The position numbers and the translations under genes are program-made. Below are positions 7,141 to 16,500 of a stretch of 64,000 bases of DNA, one piece after another (position 1 is the stretch's first letter; each line of letters opens with the position of its first letter). The DNA comes from Bacteroidota bacterium. Lineage in GTDB: Bacteria; Bacteroidota; Bacteroidia; Bacteroidales; F082. A model generated the notes under the pieces. The model had not been told where the DNA came from. It made no database searches and worked only from the letters and a program-made list of their open reading frames with translations. Where the stretch lies: assembly GCA_016715945.1 (NCBI GenBank), contig JADJXJ010000003.1, positions 310,001-374,000 of the forward strand, given 5' to 3'.

Positions 7141-7893
7141 TTATCCTGCCACCTTGAATACAAAGCTATTGTGCAGGCGGGCTTTCTCCTCAATCAGCGT
7201 GAGGAAGTGTGTTGACCGCTTCAGCTGGCGAACCATTTCGAGGCATTTCGAAAAATTGCCTTTTTCGCGGTACAATTCACAGAGGAAGAGCCGGTTCTGC
7301 TCTCGCTCTTCGTTGCTGCGCAATAGTTCAATGAGTCGTTGTATGTTGCTGATATGCAGTTGCCTGTATCCCATAAAGGCCAGGTTTTGCCTGGTTTGAT
7401 TCCGACGGCTGGCCCGCCAGTGTGCAAAACTTGATTTTCCCGAGAGCAGTTGGCTTATGCTGGCTTCGCTGCGTTGCCTGATCAGGTTGTTGATGGCCCA
7501 GAGCAATTTTTTGCGCAGGTAGATCTCCAGCTCGCTGTTCAGAGGGCGAATGCATTGCAGCAGTTGGCGATAGTGTTCGATGAGGGCTATTTTGCCGTCG
7601 CAGTTGCTCGTGTTGCATCCAAACTGATACCAGCTCCCATGGGGATAAATGGTCTGATCTGTTTCGCAGGTGTCGGCATCGCAGGCATGCTTCTCGACTG
7701 TGGGCGCCCAGAACAAATGTGCACAAGCCGGACAGGAGATCAGTTTCTGTTCCTCTGCCATCAGGCCATCGCACAACATCAGGCCGTCGGAATACAGCTC
7801 CGAGTATTGAACCTCTTCTGGATTGATCTTAACCCCAGAAAGCCGGCTATGGCAGGCCGGACAGCAAATCACGAAGTATTGGAATGCGCTCAT
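7141..7893 (-). CDS. Zinc-ribbon-containing protein of unknown function
   Basis: 250 residues. The N-terminal half carries two CPxC knuckles, CCPACHSR (about 10-17) and SCPACAHLFW (about 53-62), and more Cys at HACDADTCE and FGCNTSNCD, so a zinc-ribbon-like fold is likely. The C-terminal half (about 115-250) is helical and rich in Arg, Leu and Glu, with the look of TPR-like helices (NRLFLCELYREKGNFSKCLE). It has no signal peptide, so it should be cytoplasmic. It converges on tcdA with 3 bases between the stops. I do not recognise a named family. Confidence 0.7.
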   Translation of the reverse strand: MSAFQYFVICCPACHSRLSGVKINPEEVQYSELYSDGLMLCDGLMAEEQKLISCPACAHLFWAPTVEKHACDADTCETDQTIYPHGSWYQFGCNTSNCDGKIALIEHYRQLLQCIRPLNSELEIYLRKKLLWAINNLIRQRSEASISQLLSGKSSFAHWRASRRNQTRQNLAFMGYRQLHISNIQRLIELLRSNEEREQNRLFLCELYREKGNFSKCLEMVRQLKRSTHFLTLIEEKARLHNSFVFKVAG

Positions 7894-8010
7894 GCGGCTG
7901 CAAAGTTAACCGAATCACGCGAGCTGGAGGTCAGAGCTTTGTATATTGCGCACGTTGTTTTTAATTAGGATAATAGGCTGTTATTTAGCTATTTATCCGA
8001 CACCCGTTGT

Positions 8011-8340
8011 GACTGGATTACCTACGGTGATCCAATTGTGGGGGTGAATCAAACCCAAAAAGCCACCGCTGCGCTGCAGCGCGTCTTTTTTGCTGCTGTC
8101 CGGCTTTAAACTTCGTTTAGCCGTCCAACAACAAAAAAGCCGTCCCTTTGGATGGCTTTTTGGTTTTGTCGGGGTGACTGGATTACCTTCGGTGATCCGT
8201 TAATGGGGGTGAATCAAACCCAAAAAGCCACCGCTGCGCTGCAGCGCGTCTTTTTTGCTGCTGTCCGGCTTTAAACTTCGTTTAGCCGTCCAACAACAAA
8301 AAAGCCGTCCCTTTGGATGGCTTTTTGGTTTTGTCGGGGT
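8011..8340. repeat. Two 165-bp tandem repeats next to tRNA-Pro
   Basis: Copy 1 is 8011-8175 and copy 2 is 8176-8340. From the GGGGGTGAATC block to the end they are identical, and they differ only in the first 30 or so bases. Each copy begins with GACTGGATT and is preceded by CGGGGT (or a variant), the same bases as the 3' end of the tRNA-Pro gene that follows at exactly the same 165-base period. Each copy holds an AAAAAGCC...GGCTTTTTT hairpin, which can terminate the minus-strand tRNA transcript, and the palindrome GCGCTGCAGCGC. The rest of the 7894-8476 gap holds no gene that I can support. Confidence 0.9.
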
Positions 8341-8407
8341 GACTGGATTCGAACCAGCGGCCTCTTCGTCCCGAACGAAGCGCGCTACCGGGCTGCGCTA
8401 CACCCCG
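8334..8407 (-). tRNA. tRNA-Pro (anticodon CGG)
   Basis: On the minus strand a 74-base cloverleaf can be drawn. The acceptor is CGGGGTG/CACCCCG with discriminator A, the D arm lies around TAGCGCAGCCCGGTAGCGCGC, the anticodon stem is CTTCG/CGAAG with loop TTCGGGA (anticodon CGG), and the T loop is GGTTCGAATCC. The 3' CCA is not encoded. Confidence 0.95.
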
Positions 8408-8476
8408 CCCTGAAAACAAGGCTGCAAAATTAAACATCTTTGGCCTACATAGCAAATCAGAAATGCGCGGGATTTT

Positions 8477-9532
8477 TTATTCCTCTGATTTTCCGGCATG
8501 GTGCAACATAGCTTCCATATGGTCTTCCAGGGTGATTTTCCTCGTTTGGGCAAAATTGGCTGGGATGGAAAATGTTTCTCTGTCGAAATTGCTTATGGCC
8601 TCAATCCACTGTTCCGGCTGATTGTGGGCAAGGATAAGTCCTTCAGTGCTCTGAACTATTTCGGCTGCGCCCACCTTGTCCGAAATGATCACAGGAGTCC
8701 CGCACTGCAGGGCTTCGGCAACAATCTGTCCGTAAGGCTCATACACCGACGGATGGAGGAGGGCATCGGCGGCCACATAGAAATCGCGCGGATGATCGAA
8801 GAATCCGAGATAATGCACATTTGGCAGGTTTGTTTTTACTTCGGGTGCGCCGATGATTATCAGCTCATTGTTAGTGTTCCTGAGTTTTTCGAACACCTTA
8901 AGAAGCAGGGGCAGTCCTTTGCGACGATGGGCAAGCGAGGAGAAAAGAAAATATCGTATGTCCTGCTGCCAACCCAGACGTTTTCTGATTTGCGCGCGTT
9001 CCAGGCTATCGGCCCTGGCAAAACTATGGGTATTCAGTGGCGGATAAATTACCCTGATTTTCTTTGCCGGGATGTTGTACAATTCAACCATCTCGTTCTG
9101 CATCATCCTCGAGGCTGCAAAAATCAGCCTGGAGTGTTCGAACGAGCGCCTGTCGAGTCGAATTTGTTCCAGGTCGCTGAGCGAGCAGGCCTTGCGTTCC
9201 AGGCTGCGCAGGTAGCCAAGGTGGTTTCCGGGGCTGAGTACGTATTGCTGGTGGCTGGTACGCCCGAGCGAGAGGCTGAAATCGTAGGAATGATGGCGCA
9301 TGAAACTTCCCAGGCGTTGATCGAATCCCCGCTGTCTGAAAGGTCGGGGCAGGATGCCTGCCCCAATCTTATGCACTTTGCTGCCCTGAGGCAACACTAT
9401 TTCAGGGTTGTACTTTGCACATACCACGTCCACCTCATGACCTTGCTGATGGAAATAGCTGATGTAATTTTTGAGCCGGGTTTCGAGGCCTCCAAAATGA
9501 ATCAGGCGGTAATGGATCAATGCGACTTTCAT
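8477..9532 (-). CDS. Glycosyltransferase family 4
   Basis: About 352 residues from the chosen ATG at 9532 (MKVALIHYRL); an in-frame ATG at 9625 would add 31 residues unlike the family. GT4 retaining glycosyltransferases transfer sugars from nucleotide donors in envelope polysaccharide or glycan synthesis. The N-terminal GGLETRLKNYISYFHQQGHEV is the acceptor-side Rossmann start. The donor-site motif lies in the C-terminal domain as HPSVYEPYGQIVAEALQCG, followed by PVIISDKVGAAE. Both the EX7E-type Glu residues are visible there. It has no membrane segment. The donor and acceptor sugars are unknown. It lies 69 bases from the tRNA-Pro gene, and no glycan cluster surrounds it. Confidence 0.85.
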   Translation of the reverse strand: MKVALIHYRLIHFGGLETRLKNYISYFHQQGHEVDVVCAKYNPEIVLPQGSKVHKIGAGILPRPFRQRGFDQRLGSFMRHHSYDFSLSLGRTSHQQYVLSPGNHLGYLRSLERKACSLSDLEQIRLDRRSFEHSRLIFAASRMMQNEMVELYNIPAKKIRVIYPPLNTHSFARADSLERAQIRKRLGWQQDIRYFLFSSLAHRRKGLPLLLKVFEKLRNTNNELIIIGAPEVKTNLPNVHYLGFFDHPRDFYVAADALLHPSVYEPYGQIVAEALQCGTPVIISDKVGAAEIVQSTEGLILAHNQPEQWIEAISNFDRETFSIPANFAQTRKITLEDHMEAMLHHAGKSEE

Positions 9533-9633
9533 GCAGGGCAGGTTTGTAAATTGCAGCAGGCGGCAAAGGTACAATTTGTTGAAGCGCCTGCATTTGTGAA
9601 GCGAGCGGTCTTCATGCGCCAACAAAGATAAAA

Positions 9634-12165
9634 TCAGGGTGCAGTGTTGTTTTTGAACCGGGCTTTATGCCGCAAGGCAGCCCTCACCAGCCGGAGCTCA
9701 ATCCAGCTGAATTCTTCGCCCAGCACCTCGCGGGCCGGCCCCAGCCGGTCGTCGTCCACCGATTCGAAATATTCCTCAATCATCTGCCTTTTGTGCGCAT
9801 CCACAAGCTCCGAAATACCGATCCTTCCTTCTTCGACTGCAGCTGCGAGGTGTTCCGATACCGTTCCTTGAGATAAGCCCCTCAGCGCTGCAAGGGTTTC
9901 GATACTGCATCCGGGATTGTTCAGGTAGATTTCGAGCGTAAGCTCGCGGGTGCTTTTTTTTGCCGCCTGTACGTCAGGTGTGGAAGCTGGCCTCTTCAGA
10001 TATTCATCCATCAAAGCCATAAGCGTGGAGCCGTACATCGAAATCCTCTTCTTACCCATTCCTTTTACCGATGCTAAACCGGAAACGCTTGCCGGCATCC
10101 GTCGGGCGATTTCGTATAAGCTGCTGCGGGGAATCACTTTCGATGGTTCCAGTCCTCTTTTTTGTGCCTCCTCGCGGCGCCATTTGAGCAGCACTTTGAG
10201 CAGCGAACTTTCTTCATCAGACTGTGGGCTTTCGCGCCTGGCTCTGGACGGAGTTTCCATCACTGCCAGTGCACGGACCCGGAGAAATTTACCCAGATTG
10301 AAACCTTCTTCCAGTTGCGTCAGACAAGTTTGTTTGAGGTGAACAGCTTTTCGGATTTCCTTTTGCAGTTCTTCGATTGATTTTTGCAGCATTTTGTCGT
10401 CGGTCTCAATCTTTTCAGGTAATGCTTTGAAATAAATTTCCAACTGCTGTTTGAAATAGGTTGCTGCCTGCTTCAAACGCTCTTTAAGCGCTTGTTCACC
10501 AGATGGTTGGTGAATTTTGTTGACCAGGTAGTTTAGTTGAGGTTCGAATTTTTTACCTATATCTTCCAGATGGTTGCGGGCAAAGGCAAGCGATTCGGCC
10601 AGTGTTTCGGCTAAGCCCGGCATAAGGCTGTTGCTGTTACGTCGCGCGAGTCGCAGCAGTTGTTCGTGTGCAGCCAGCATATCTCCGAAACTAAACAGGG
10701 CAGTGAGCAGCTGACCGACAAAAGCCCTGTTGTGTGCTTCGAATTCCGAAGGCCCCGGCATGGCAAGCTTCTGCTCATCGAGCCAGTTGTTGATGTTTTG
10801 TTGGCTGATGATGGCATGGGCGGGAATGCTGCTTTTGAAAACCAGCCCCTCGAGGCTTCGGCAGCGGCTCAGGGCCACATACACCTGGCCGTGTGCAAAT
10901 GCCTGTGCGGCATCGATGATTACCTTGTCGAAGGTAAGGCCCTGGCTTTTGTGGATGGTTACGGCCCAGGCAAGGCGCAGCGGCAGTTGGGCAAAGGTGC
11001 CCATAACCTTCTCGCTTACGTTTTTCGTTTCCGGATCAAGATCATACACAATGTTTTGCCATTCAATGGGCCTCGCGCTGATGGGTTCGCTGATCCCTTC
11101 GCAAGCCACTTCCACCGTGTTGTCATCCTCGTCAATGTGTACAACTTTGCCTATCAGTCCGTTATAGTATTGTTTTTCCGGTCCCGGATCGTTTTTCACA
11201 AACATTACCTGTGCTCCTGGCTTTAGTTCGAGCACCTGCTGGGTGGGGAAGATGTGTTCCGGAAAGTCGCCCTTAATCTTTGCATTAAATTCAGATACAG
11301 GTGCTCTGATGGCCGCCAGCCGCGATTGGTTGATTTCGTCGGCCATGCGGTTGTGCGTGGTCAGGGTGATGTAACCTTCGGTTTCGAATTGGCTCATGTC
11401 GGGATTAAATCTTTGGTTGAGCTCATCGAGTACCTGTTTCGACGGGTTTCCGCCCCGCACGGCATTCAGAATGGCAATGAAACGATCGTCGGTTTGGCGG
11501 AAGACTTTCTCGAGGGTAATGGTTACAAACCGGCTTTGGCTGAGCGCAATGCTGTTGAAGAAGAAGAGGTCGGAATAATGTGCGCGCAACAGCTCCCAGT
11601 CTTCGTTTTTGACGATGGGGGGCAGTTGCAGCAGATCGCCTATCATCAGAAGCTGGACGCCCCCAAACGGCTGGCTGTCTTTTCGGTAATGCCTCAGCAC
11701 CTCGTCGATGGCATCGAGCAGATCGGCCCTCACCATGCTGATTTCGTCAATCACAATAAGGTCGAGGCTTCGGATGAGGTCGAGCTTCGATTTGCGCATC
11801 TGCATCCCGAACGACTTGTTGCCATTCGGATCATTGCGTTTCAGCGCAGTTCCGGGCGGTATGGGTCCCAAAGGCAATTGAAAGAAGCTGTGGATGGTTT
11901 GCCCTCCTGCATTGATGGCCGCCACACCCGTGGGCGCCAGCACCACAAAGCGTTTGGCGGTGAGCGATGACAAGCTGCGCAGAAAGGTGGTTTTGCCCGT
12001 ACCCGCACGACCAGTCAGAAAGATGTGGGTATTGGTGTAATTAACGAAATCTTCGGCCAGCTTTAGCGGCGTTTCGTGGTTGACTGACGCTGCCAAGATA
12101 TTGGTTTGTTGGTGTTTACCAGTTAATGTAGTGAATGATGTAGCCGTCCTGACGGTAGCGGGCAA
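9634..12165 (-). CDS. Pif1/RecD-like helicase with C-terminal HRDC and winged-helix-like domains
   Basis: 843 residues as given. The SF1B helicase core covers about 35-460: Walker A GRAGTGKTT (about 54), APTGVAAINAGGQTIHSFF, Walker B VIDEISMV, GDLLQLPP, and C-terminal HKSQGLTFDKVIIDA with YVALSRC. These fit Pif1-like 5'-3' DNA helicases. A coiled-coil region (about 500-640) follows, then an HRDC-like domain (about 660-730) and a helix-turn-helix tail (about 745-843) like that of RecQ-family proteins. A role in replication or repair is inferred. The ATG at 12165 overlaps the preceding gene by 50 bases, and a TTG near 12096 is an alternative start just before the conserved region. Confidence 0.85.
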   Translation of the reverse strand: MPATVRTATSFTTLTGKHQQTNILAASVNHETPLKLAEDFVNYTNTHIFLTGRAGTGKTTFLRSLSSLTAKRFVVLAPTGVAAINAGGQTIHSFFQLPLGPIPPGTALKRNDPNGNKSFGMQMRKSKLDLIRSLDLIVIDEISMVRADLLDAIDEVLRHYRKDSQPFGGVQLLMIGDLLQLPPIVKNEDWELLRAHYSDLFFFNSIALSQSRFVTITLEKVFRQTDDRFIAILNAVRGGNPSKQVLDELNQRFNPDMSQFETEGYITLTTHNRMADEINQSRLAAIRAPVSEFNAKIKGDFPEHIFPTQQVLELKPGAQVMFVKNDPGPEKQYYNGLIGKVVHIDEDDNTVEVACEGISEPISARPIEWQNIVYDLDPETKNVSEKVMGTFAQLPLRLAWAVTIHKSQGLTFDKVIIDAAQAFAHGQVYVALSRCRSLEGLVFKSSIPAHAIISQQNINNWLDEQKLAMPGPSEFEAHNRAFVGQLLTALFSFGDMLAAHEQLLRLARRNSNSLMPGLAETLAESLAFARNHLEDIGKKFEPQLNYLVNKIHQPSGEQALKERLKQAATYFKQQLEIYFKALPEKIETDDKMLQKSIEELQKEIRKAVHLKQTCLTQLEEGFNLGKFLRVRALAVMETPSRARRESPQSDEESSLLKVLLKWRREEAQKRGLEPSKVIPRSSLYEIARRMPASVSGLASVKGMGKKRISMYGSTLMALMDEYLKRPASTPDVQAAKKSTRELTLEIYLNNPGCSIETLAALRGLSQGTVSEHLAAAVEEGRIGISELVDAHKRQMIEEYFESVDDDRLGPAREVLGEEFSWIELRLVRAALRHKARFKNNTAP

Positions 12166-13627
12166 TCACGGTTTGCCGGCCTTCTTCGGCATCCTGCACA
12201 CTCACAAAGGCATTGCTGGTGCGGTGCCCGCGGTCGGCCCACCCCCAGCCGGGATAGCGGCTGATCAGGCGGTGGTTGAATTCGTAGTTGAGATCGAAGT
12301 CCTTCTTTTCCTGATGTATGTTGCTCACAAAACCATGGTAGGCCTTCTTGCCCGTATTCTCCGGGTCGCAGTAGCACGATGAGAACACAAAATAATACTT
12401 GGGTCCCTGAGCAATTTCCATAGGAAGTGGTTGTGGCTCAGGATATTCCTCCTCAGAGGGTCGAACCCTCAGGGTGTTGCGGTACACCGTGGCATGGAGG
12501 TCGAAGCACACATCAATGCCGGCCAGGAAAAGATCGGGAGACCCGTTGTTGTCAAAATCGCCGAAACGAGCCACGCCGTTAACCACGCCGGGAAGGCCTC
12601 CTTTAATGTCGCGAAAGCCTTTTCCTGACTGGTTTTCAAGAACAATGGTATAAGGTCGTTCGAGGCTTTCGCCCGTGATGACCACATCGGGCCATCCGTC
12701 GCCGTTGTAATCGGCAGCATCCACCGAGCCATGCATCAGCTGACGAATACCAGCCCTGTTGCCCTCGGAGAACCTTCCGGAGGCGCTGCCCAGATAATAG
12801 GTCGAAAAAGGATTGCCGCTGCGTGTTTCGCCGGTGATGAAAAAGTCGGGATAGCCATCCCTGTTAAAATCGGCGAACACTGCAGCGCTGTATTTGAGTC
12901 CGGGAAACGACTGGCCGCTTTCTCTGAAGGTGCCATTGACATTTGTGTAGATGCGGGTTATCAGTCCGTTGGTTGTTTGTCCGCTGATCAGGATGTCGGG
13001 CCAGCCATCTTTGTTTACGTCCTGCCAGATGGCCAGGCCATGTTTTACCCCCGGAAGGCTGCTTCGGATCTCGCGCAATGCGCCGTTTTCGTTTTTAAGT
13101 ACGATGGTGCGAAAGTTCCCCTGCGCATCCCGGCCGGTGAGCAGCAGGTCAATTTTTCCATCGCGGTCGAAGTCGGCAAAATGCACCGATCCCTCTGCCA
13201 GAGCGGGTACCTGGGCTGCAGATTTTTTGAATGAGCCATCGCGTTGCTGAAGCCAGATGCCGGCTACAGGTTGACCGCCCTGGCCGAAGCCGCTGATGAC
13301 AATATCCTGCAGGTCATCGCCATCAAAGTCGGCAGCATCCACTGCACCATGCACCACCTGGGGTAGGCCGGAGGCTTGTGATGCAAATTCGTTTCTTGAT
13401 ATTTGTCTGATAATCAAAGTTCTGACCGAGGGACTCGCCTTTGCCTCACCGGTAGCAAGCACATGAAGCCTGTTGCCACTCCTAAACCAGACGGCGTTGG
13501 CATTCGCCAGCCCCGGCGCTTTGGTGTTTACCGCCTGGAACACCTGAGCCACCGCAGGCAACGAAAACATCAGGCCTGCGATCAATAAGGTTCTGAACGT
13601 CCTATTGGGCAGCATCACCTTGATCAT
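12116..13627 (-). CDS. Secreted FG-GAP/VCBS repeat protein (paralogue of the protein at 55998)
   Basis: 503 residues with a signal peptide ending near PAVAQ (about 28). Residues about 90-385 hold a run of FG-GAP/VCBS-type repeats with calcium-binding loops such as DFDGDDLQDIVISG, DFDRDGKIDLLLTG, DVNKDGWPDILISG and DFNRDGYPDFFITG, which should form a beta-propeller. The last 100 residues form a separate module beginning KYYFVFSSCYCD and ending YIIHYINW, which also closes the paralogue at 55998-57524. The first ATG overlaps the kinase gene by 26 bases, and an ATG at 13615 gives an equally good signal peptide. It lies downstream of the kinase in the same direction. Function unknown; likely extracellular or surface-bound. 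Confidence 0.8.
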   Translation of the reverse strand: MIKVMLPNRTFRTLLIAGLMFSLPAVAQVFQAVNTKAPGLANANAVWFRSGNRLHVLATGEAKASPSVRTLIIRQISRNEFASQASGLPQVVHGAVDAADFDGDDLQDIVISGFGQGGQPVAGIWLQQRDGSFKKSAAQVPALAEGSVHFADFDRDGKIDLLLTGRDAQGNFRTIVLKNENGALREIRSSLPGVKHGLAIWQDVNKDGWPDILISGQTTNGLITRIYTNVNGTFRESGQSFPGLKYSAAVFADFNRDGYPDFFITGETRSGNPFSTYYLGSASGRFSEGNRAGIRQLMHGSVDAADYNGDGWPDVVITGESLERPYTIVLENQSGKGFRDIKGGLPGVVNGVARFGDFDNNGSPDLFLAGIDVCFDLHATVYRNTLRVRPSEEEYPEPQPLPMEIAQGPKYYFVFSSCYCDPENTGKKAYHGFVSNIHQEKKDFDLNYEFNHRLISRYPGWGWADRGHRTSNAFVSVQDAEEGRQTVIARYRQDGYIIHYINW

Positions 13628-16397
13628 CGTGAAGGAATTCTACAGGTTGACCGAGCCTGGTTTCGGGATCGAAAAACAATTGCAGTAGGGAATAAAGCTT
13701 TTCCAGGCTTAGTGGTTTGCTCAGGTAGGAGTCGAAGCCCTGACGGAGATAATATTGGGCATCGCCGGCCAGTGCAAAGGCTGTGATAGCTACAATGGGT
13801 TTGGTATATTTTTCCTTGCGCAATGCACGTAAAGCGCCCACCCCGTCCAGTTCGGGCAGTTGGATGTCCATGAGCACAAGGTCGGGTTGTTCTTCACGGG
13901 CGATTTCTATGGCTGTATATCCATTGGAGGCATGCAGCACAGTGATGCCTGATCGCTTGAGCATGTTGTTGAGCAGGTGAAAGTTGGCCTCGACGTCTTC
14001 GACAACCAATACTTTCTTGTCCGAATAGTCGGGATAGTCTTTGAGGGCATCTTTGTCGGTAAACTGGCAGGGAATGGTGAAATAGAAAGTGGTGCCTTTG
14101 CCCTCCACGGATTCCACCCACATCTTGCCGCCAAGCAGCTGGGCCAGCTGGCGCGATATGGCCAGACCTAGTCCGGTGCCTCCGTATTGCTTGGTATGTG
14201 AATCGTCGGCCTGCCTGAACCGGTCGAAAATGACATCGAGCTTCGACTCGGGAATGCCGATGCCTGTGTCTTTCACATAAAACTCATATTGGTCGTCCAC
14301 GCGTATCACACCAAACTCAATGTTTCCCTGATGTGTGAACTTCACAGCATTGCTTAGCAGGTTGGTGAGGATTTGCTGGAGCCTTAGTTTGTCGGTATGC
14401 ACGGTATAGTTCTCGCTGGCCTCTTTATTTGAGAGCACAAGCTTAACGTCGTTTTTCCCGTTGAGGTCGAGCTGTTTTCTGAAAGTTTGCTGCAAGGTTT
14501 CCATCAGGGCGCCCAGTTCGAAGGTGGCGGGGATGATTTTCAGCTCGCCAGCTTCAATCTTCGAGATGTCGATGATGTCGTTGATCAGGTTGAGCAGCAG
14601 CTGGCCGCTGGATTGGATGGTGTTGATAAACTCCTGCTTTTCTTCGGGCTCGTAGTCATCGGACGGCAGCAGGTCGGCAAATCCCAGGATGGCATTCATG
14701 GGTGTGCGGATCTCGTGGCTCATATTGGCAAGAAATGCCGACTTGAGCTTGTCGGATTCTTCGGCCTTGTTTTTGGCTTTGATCAGGTCGGTTTCGTATT
14801 TTTTTACCTCCGAGAAGTCTTCAATGATGATTACCATTCCGCTGAAATTGCCATCCAGATGCAGGCATTTGCCACGCATACGCAACCATTTCAGTTGCTT
14901 GCTCAGAATGATGCGGAATGTGGTCTCGGGCAGGGGCATGTGATGAGTGTGCGCACCAAACCAGAGTTCCCTTATTTTTTGCTGCTCACCGGGTACAATA
15001 TGCTTAAACCAGTCGGCTTTCTGAAGCTCTTCGGCACTAAAGCCCAGGTCCTTGAGCTGAGGGTTGAAAAGGCTTGCTTTGCCATCAGGCGAAGTTACGA
15101 CCACACCCAGGGGCACGGTTTCGATGATAGCCCTGAGCATTGTTTCGCTTTTTGTGAGGGCATCATTGGCTGATTGCAGGTTGTTGCTCTGCTGTCGCAA
15201 TTCGGAGGTGCGCTCCTCCACCTTCTGCTCAAGCAGCTGATTCATTTCCTGCAGCCTGCGGTTGGCGCGCCTGTTGCGCATCACTACCCTTATGGCAATA
15301 ACAATCAGCATGCCCATCACCAGGATGACAATAATCAATGCCATCCTCCGGTTTTCGTATTTGGCTTCTTTGAGCTTGAGCTTGAGTATTTCGTTGTTGG
15401 CTTCGAGCTGGCTGGTTTCAAATTTCAACTGAAGCCGGGATATTTCTTCGATTCGCTGCCGGCTTCGGAGAGAGTCGCTGAAAGTATTCAGCAGATCGGC
15501 ATGGACAAGTGCAGCTTCAAAATTGCCCTGGTTCTTTTTGATGTCTTTAAGCAGAGTATGCAGCTCGATCAGGGCGGCGAAATTGCGGCGAGCTTCCAGC
15601 CCGGGTTGCACTTCCCTGAGTATTTCAACGGCCTGATCTGTTTTATTGACCTGCCAAAGTATCCTGGCTTTTAAGAGTTGGAATTCTGATTTCCGGGCAT
15701 CATCAGCAGCAAGGGCCAAAGCTTTGTCGATGTGGTCGAGGGCCTCGTTGTAGCGTTGCATTCGAAGCATCAGCTCGGCCAGACGAAACATGGTGGTAGC
15801 AAGTAAGCTTGTTTCCTGACGTTTTTCGAGAATCAGCCGGGCATTGAGCAAAAAATCCAACGCTCTCCAACTGTCGTTTATCAGAGTCAAAACCTCGCCT
15901 ATGGCCAGATAACTTTTTGCCCTTGCAATCAGGTTGGTATCGTACTCCCGCAAATAGAGGGCATTAAAATGGTAAGACAAGGCACGGTCGTAGTCCCTGG
16001 TCAACGCATAGAGCTGCCCGAGTTCGTACATCGATTTTGCGATGTGCGTGGAGTCGCTGAATTGCTGAAATACTGACAATGCTTCGTATTGGCTCTTGAC
16101 TGCCTCGTCGTAGAGATTCAACATGCGGAGGCTTATTCCTCTGTTGCAATAAAACCGGGCTTTCCACAAGGGTTCAGCAAGCGAGTCGGCCTTGGCGATG
16201 CCTTGGTTTGCCAGGCGCAGGGAGAATTGGACATCGAATTTGCGAGCTTTCCGGGCGGAATCGAGCAGGCTTTGAAGTAAGATTTCACGGTCCAGGTGCC
16301 TTGAAGTGCTTTGGAGTTCAGGCGCACTGGTTGCTTTGGCAAAACTGAAAGCAGTAGTAAGTAAAATGATTAAAAACAGGACTGGCCGTGAATACAT
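13602..16397 (-). CDS. Hybrid sensor histidine kinase with TPR, PAS, kinase and receiver domains
   Basis: 931 residues. A signal peptide (1-23) leads to a helical region of TPR-like repeats (about 30-300), a coiled coil, one membrane helix (about 348-370), a second coiled coil and a PAS domain (about 415-530). A HisKA domain follows with FLANMSHEIRTP (phospho-acceptor His near 559), then an ATPase domain with NLLSNAVKFT, DTGIGIP and GGTGLGLAIS. The C-terminal receiver reads VLVVEDVEAN with acceptor Asp in LVLMDIQLPELDG (about 843) and Lys in LSKPLS. The periplasmic TPR part suggests sensing by protein-protein contact. A stand-alone receiver is encoded upstream on the same strand. The signal is unknown. 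Confidence 0.9.
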   Translation of the reverse strand: MYSRPVLFLIILLTTAFSFAKATSAPELQSTSRHLDREILLQSLLDSARKARKFDVQFSLRLANQGIAKADSLAEPLWKARFYCNRGISLRMLNLYDEAVKSQYEALSVFQQFSDSTHIAKSMYELGQLYALTRDYDRALSYHFNALYLREYDTNLIARAKSYLAIGEVLTLINDSWRALDFLLNARLILEKRQETSLLATTMFRLAELMLRMQRYNEALDHIDKALALAADDARKSEFQLLKARILWQVNKTDQAVEILREVQPGLEARRNFAALIELHTLLKDIKKNQGNFEAALVHADLLNTFSDSLRSRQRIEEISRLQLKFETSQLEANNEILKLKLKEAKYENRRMALIIVILVMGMLIVIAIRVVMRNRRANRRLQEMNQLLEQKVEERTSELRQQSNNLQSANDALTKSETMLRAIIETVPLGVVVTSPDGKASLFNPQLKDLGFSAEELQKADWFKHIVPGEQQKIRELWFGAHTHHMPLPETTFRIILSKQLKWLRMRGKCLHLDGNFSGMVIIIEDFSEVKKYETDLIKAKNKAEESDKLKSAFLANMSHEIRTPMNAILGFADLLPSDDYEPEEKQEFINTIQSSGQLLLNLINDIIDISKIEAGELKIIPATFELGALMETLQQTFRKQLDLNGKNDVKLVLSNKEASENYTVHTDKLRLQQILTNLLSNAVKFTHQGNIEFGVIRVDDQYEFYVKDTGIGIPESKLDVIFDRFRQADDSHTKQYGGTGLGLAISRQLAQLLGGKMWVESVEGKGTTFYFTIPCQFTDKDALKDYPDYSDKKVLVVEDVEANFHLLNNMLKRSGITVLHASNGYTAIEIAREEQPDLVLMDIQLPELDGVGALRALRKEKYTKPIVAITAFALAGDAQYYLRQGFDSYLSKPLSLEKLYSLLQLFFDPETRLGQPVEFLHDDQGDAAQ

Positions 16398-16500
16398 CCC
16401 TTTCGCATTGAGCTTAATAAGGCAAATATCAGAAAATTAATTGAATATTCGGCCGGAGCAACAATTTGTCTTGAACCATCTGAGCACATCCCATGATGGC

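Noticed and set aside
8011..8340. The two 165-bp repeats as a CRISPR array
   Set aside because: The units are long, nearly identical along their full length and have no spacers.
8498..9631. Long plus-strand frame (377 codons) opposite the glycosyltransferase
   Set aside because: The minus strand encodes a clear GT4 protein. The plus-strand product is low in plausible structure and is a GC-bias shadow.
9875..12165. Idea that the helicase could be TraA/relaxase or part of a mobile element
   Set aside because: There is no relaxase domain and no transfer genes are near. Core motifs fit a housekeeping Pif1-like helicase.
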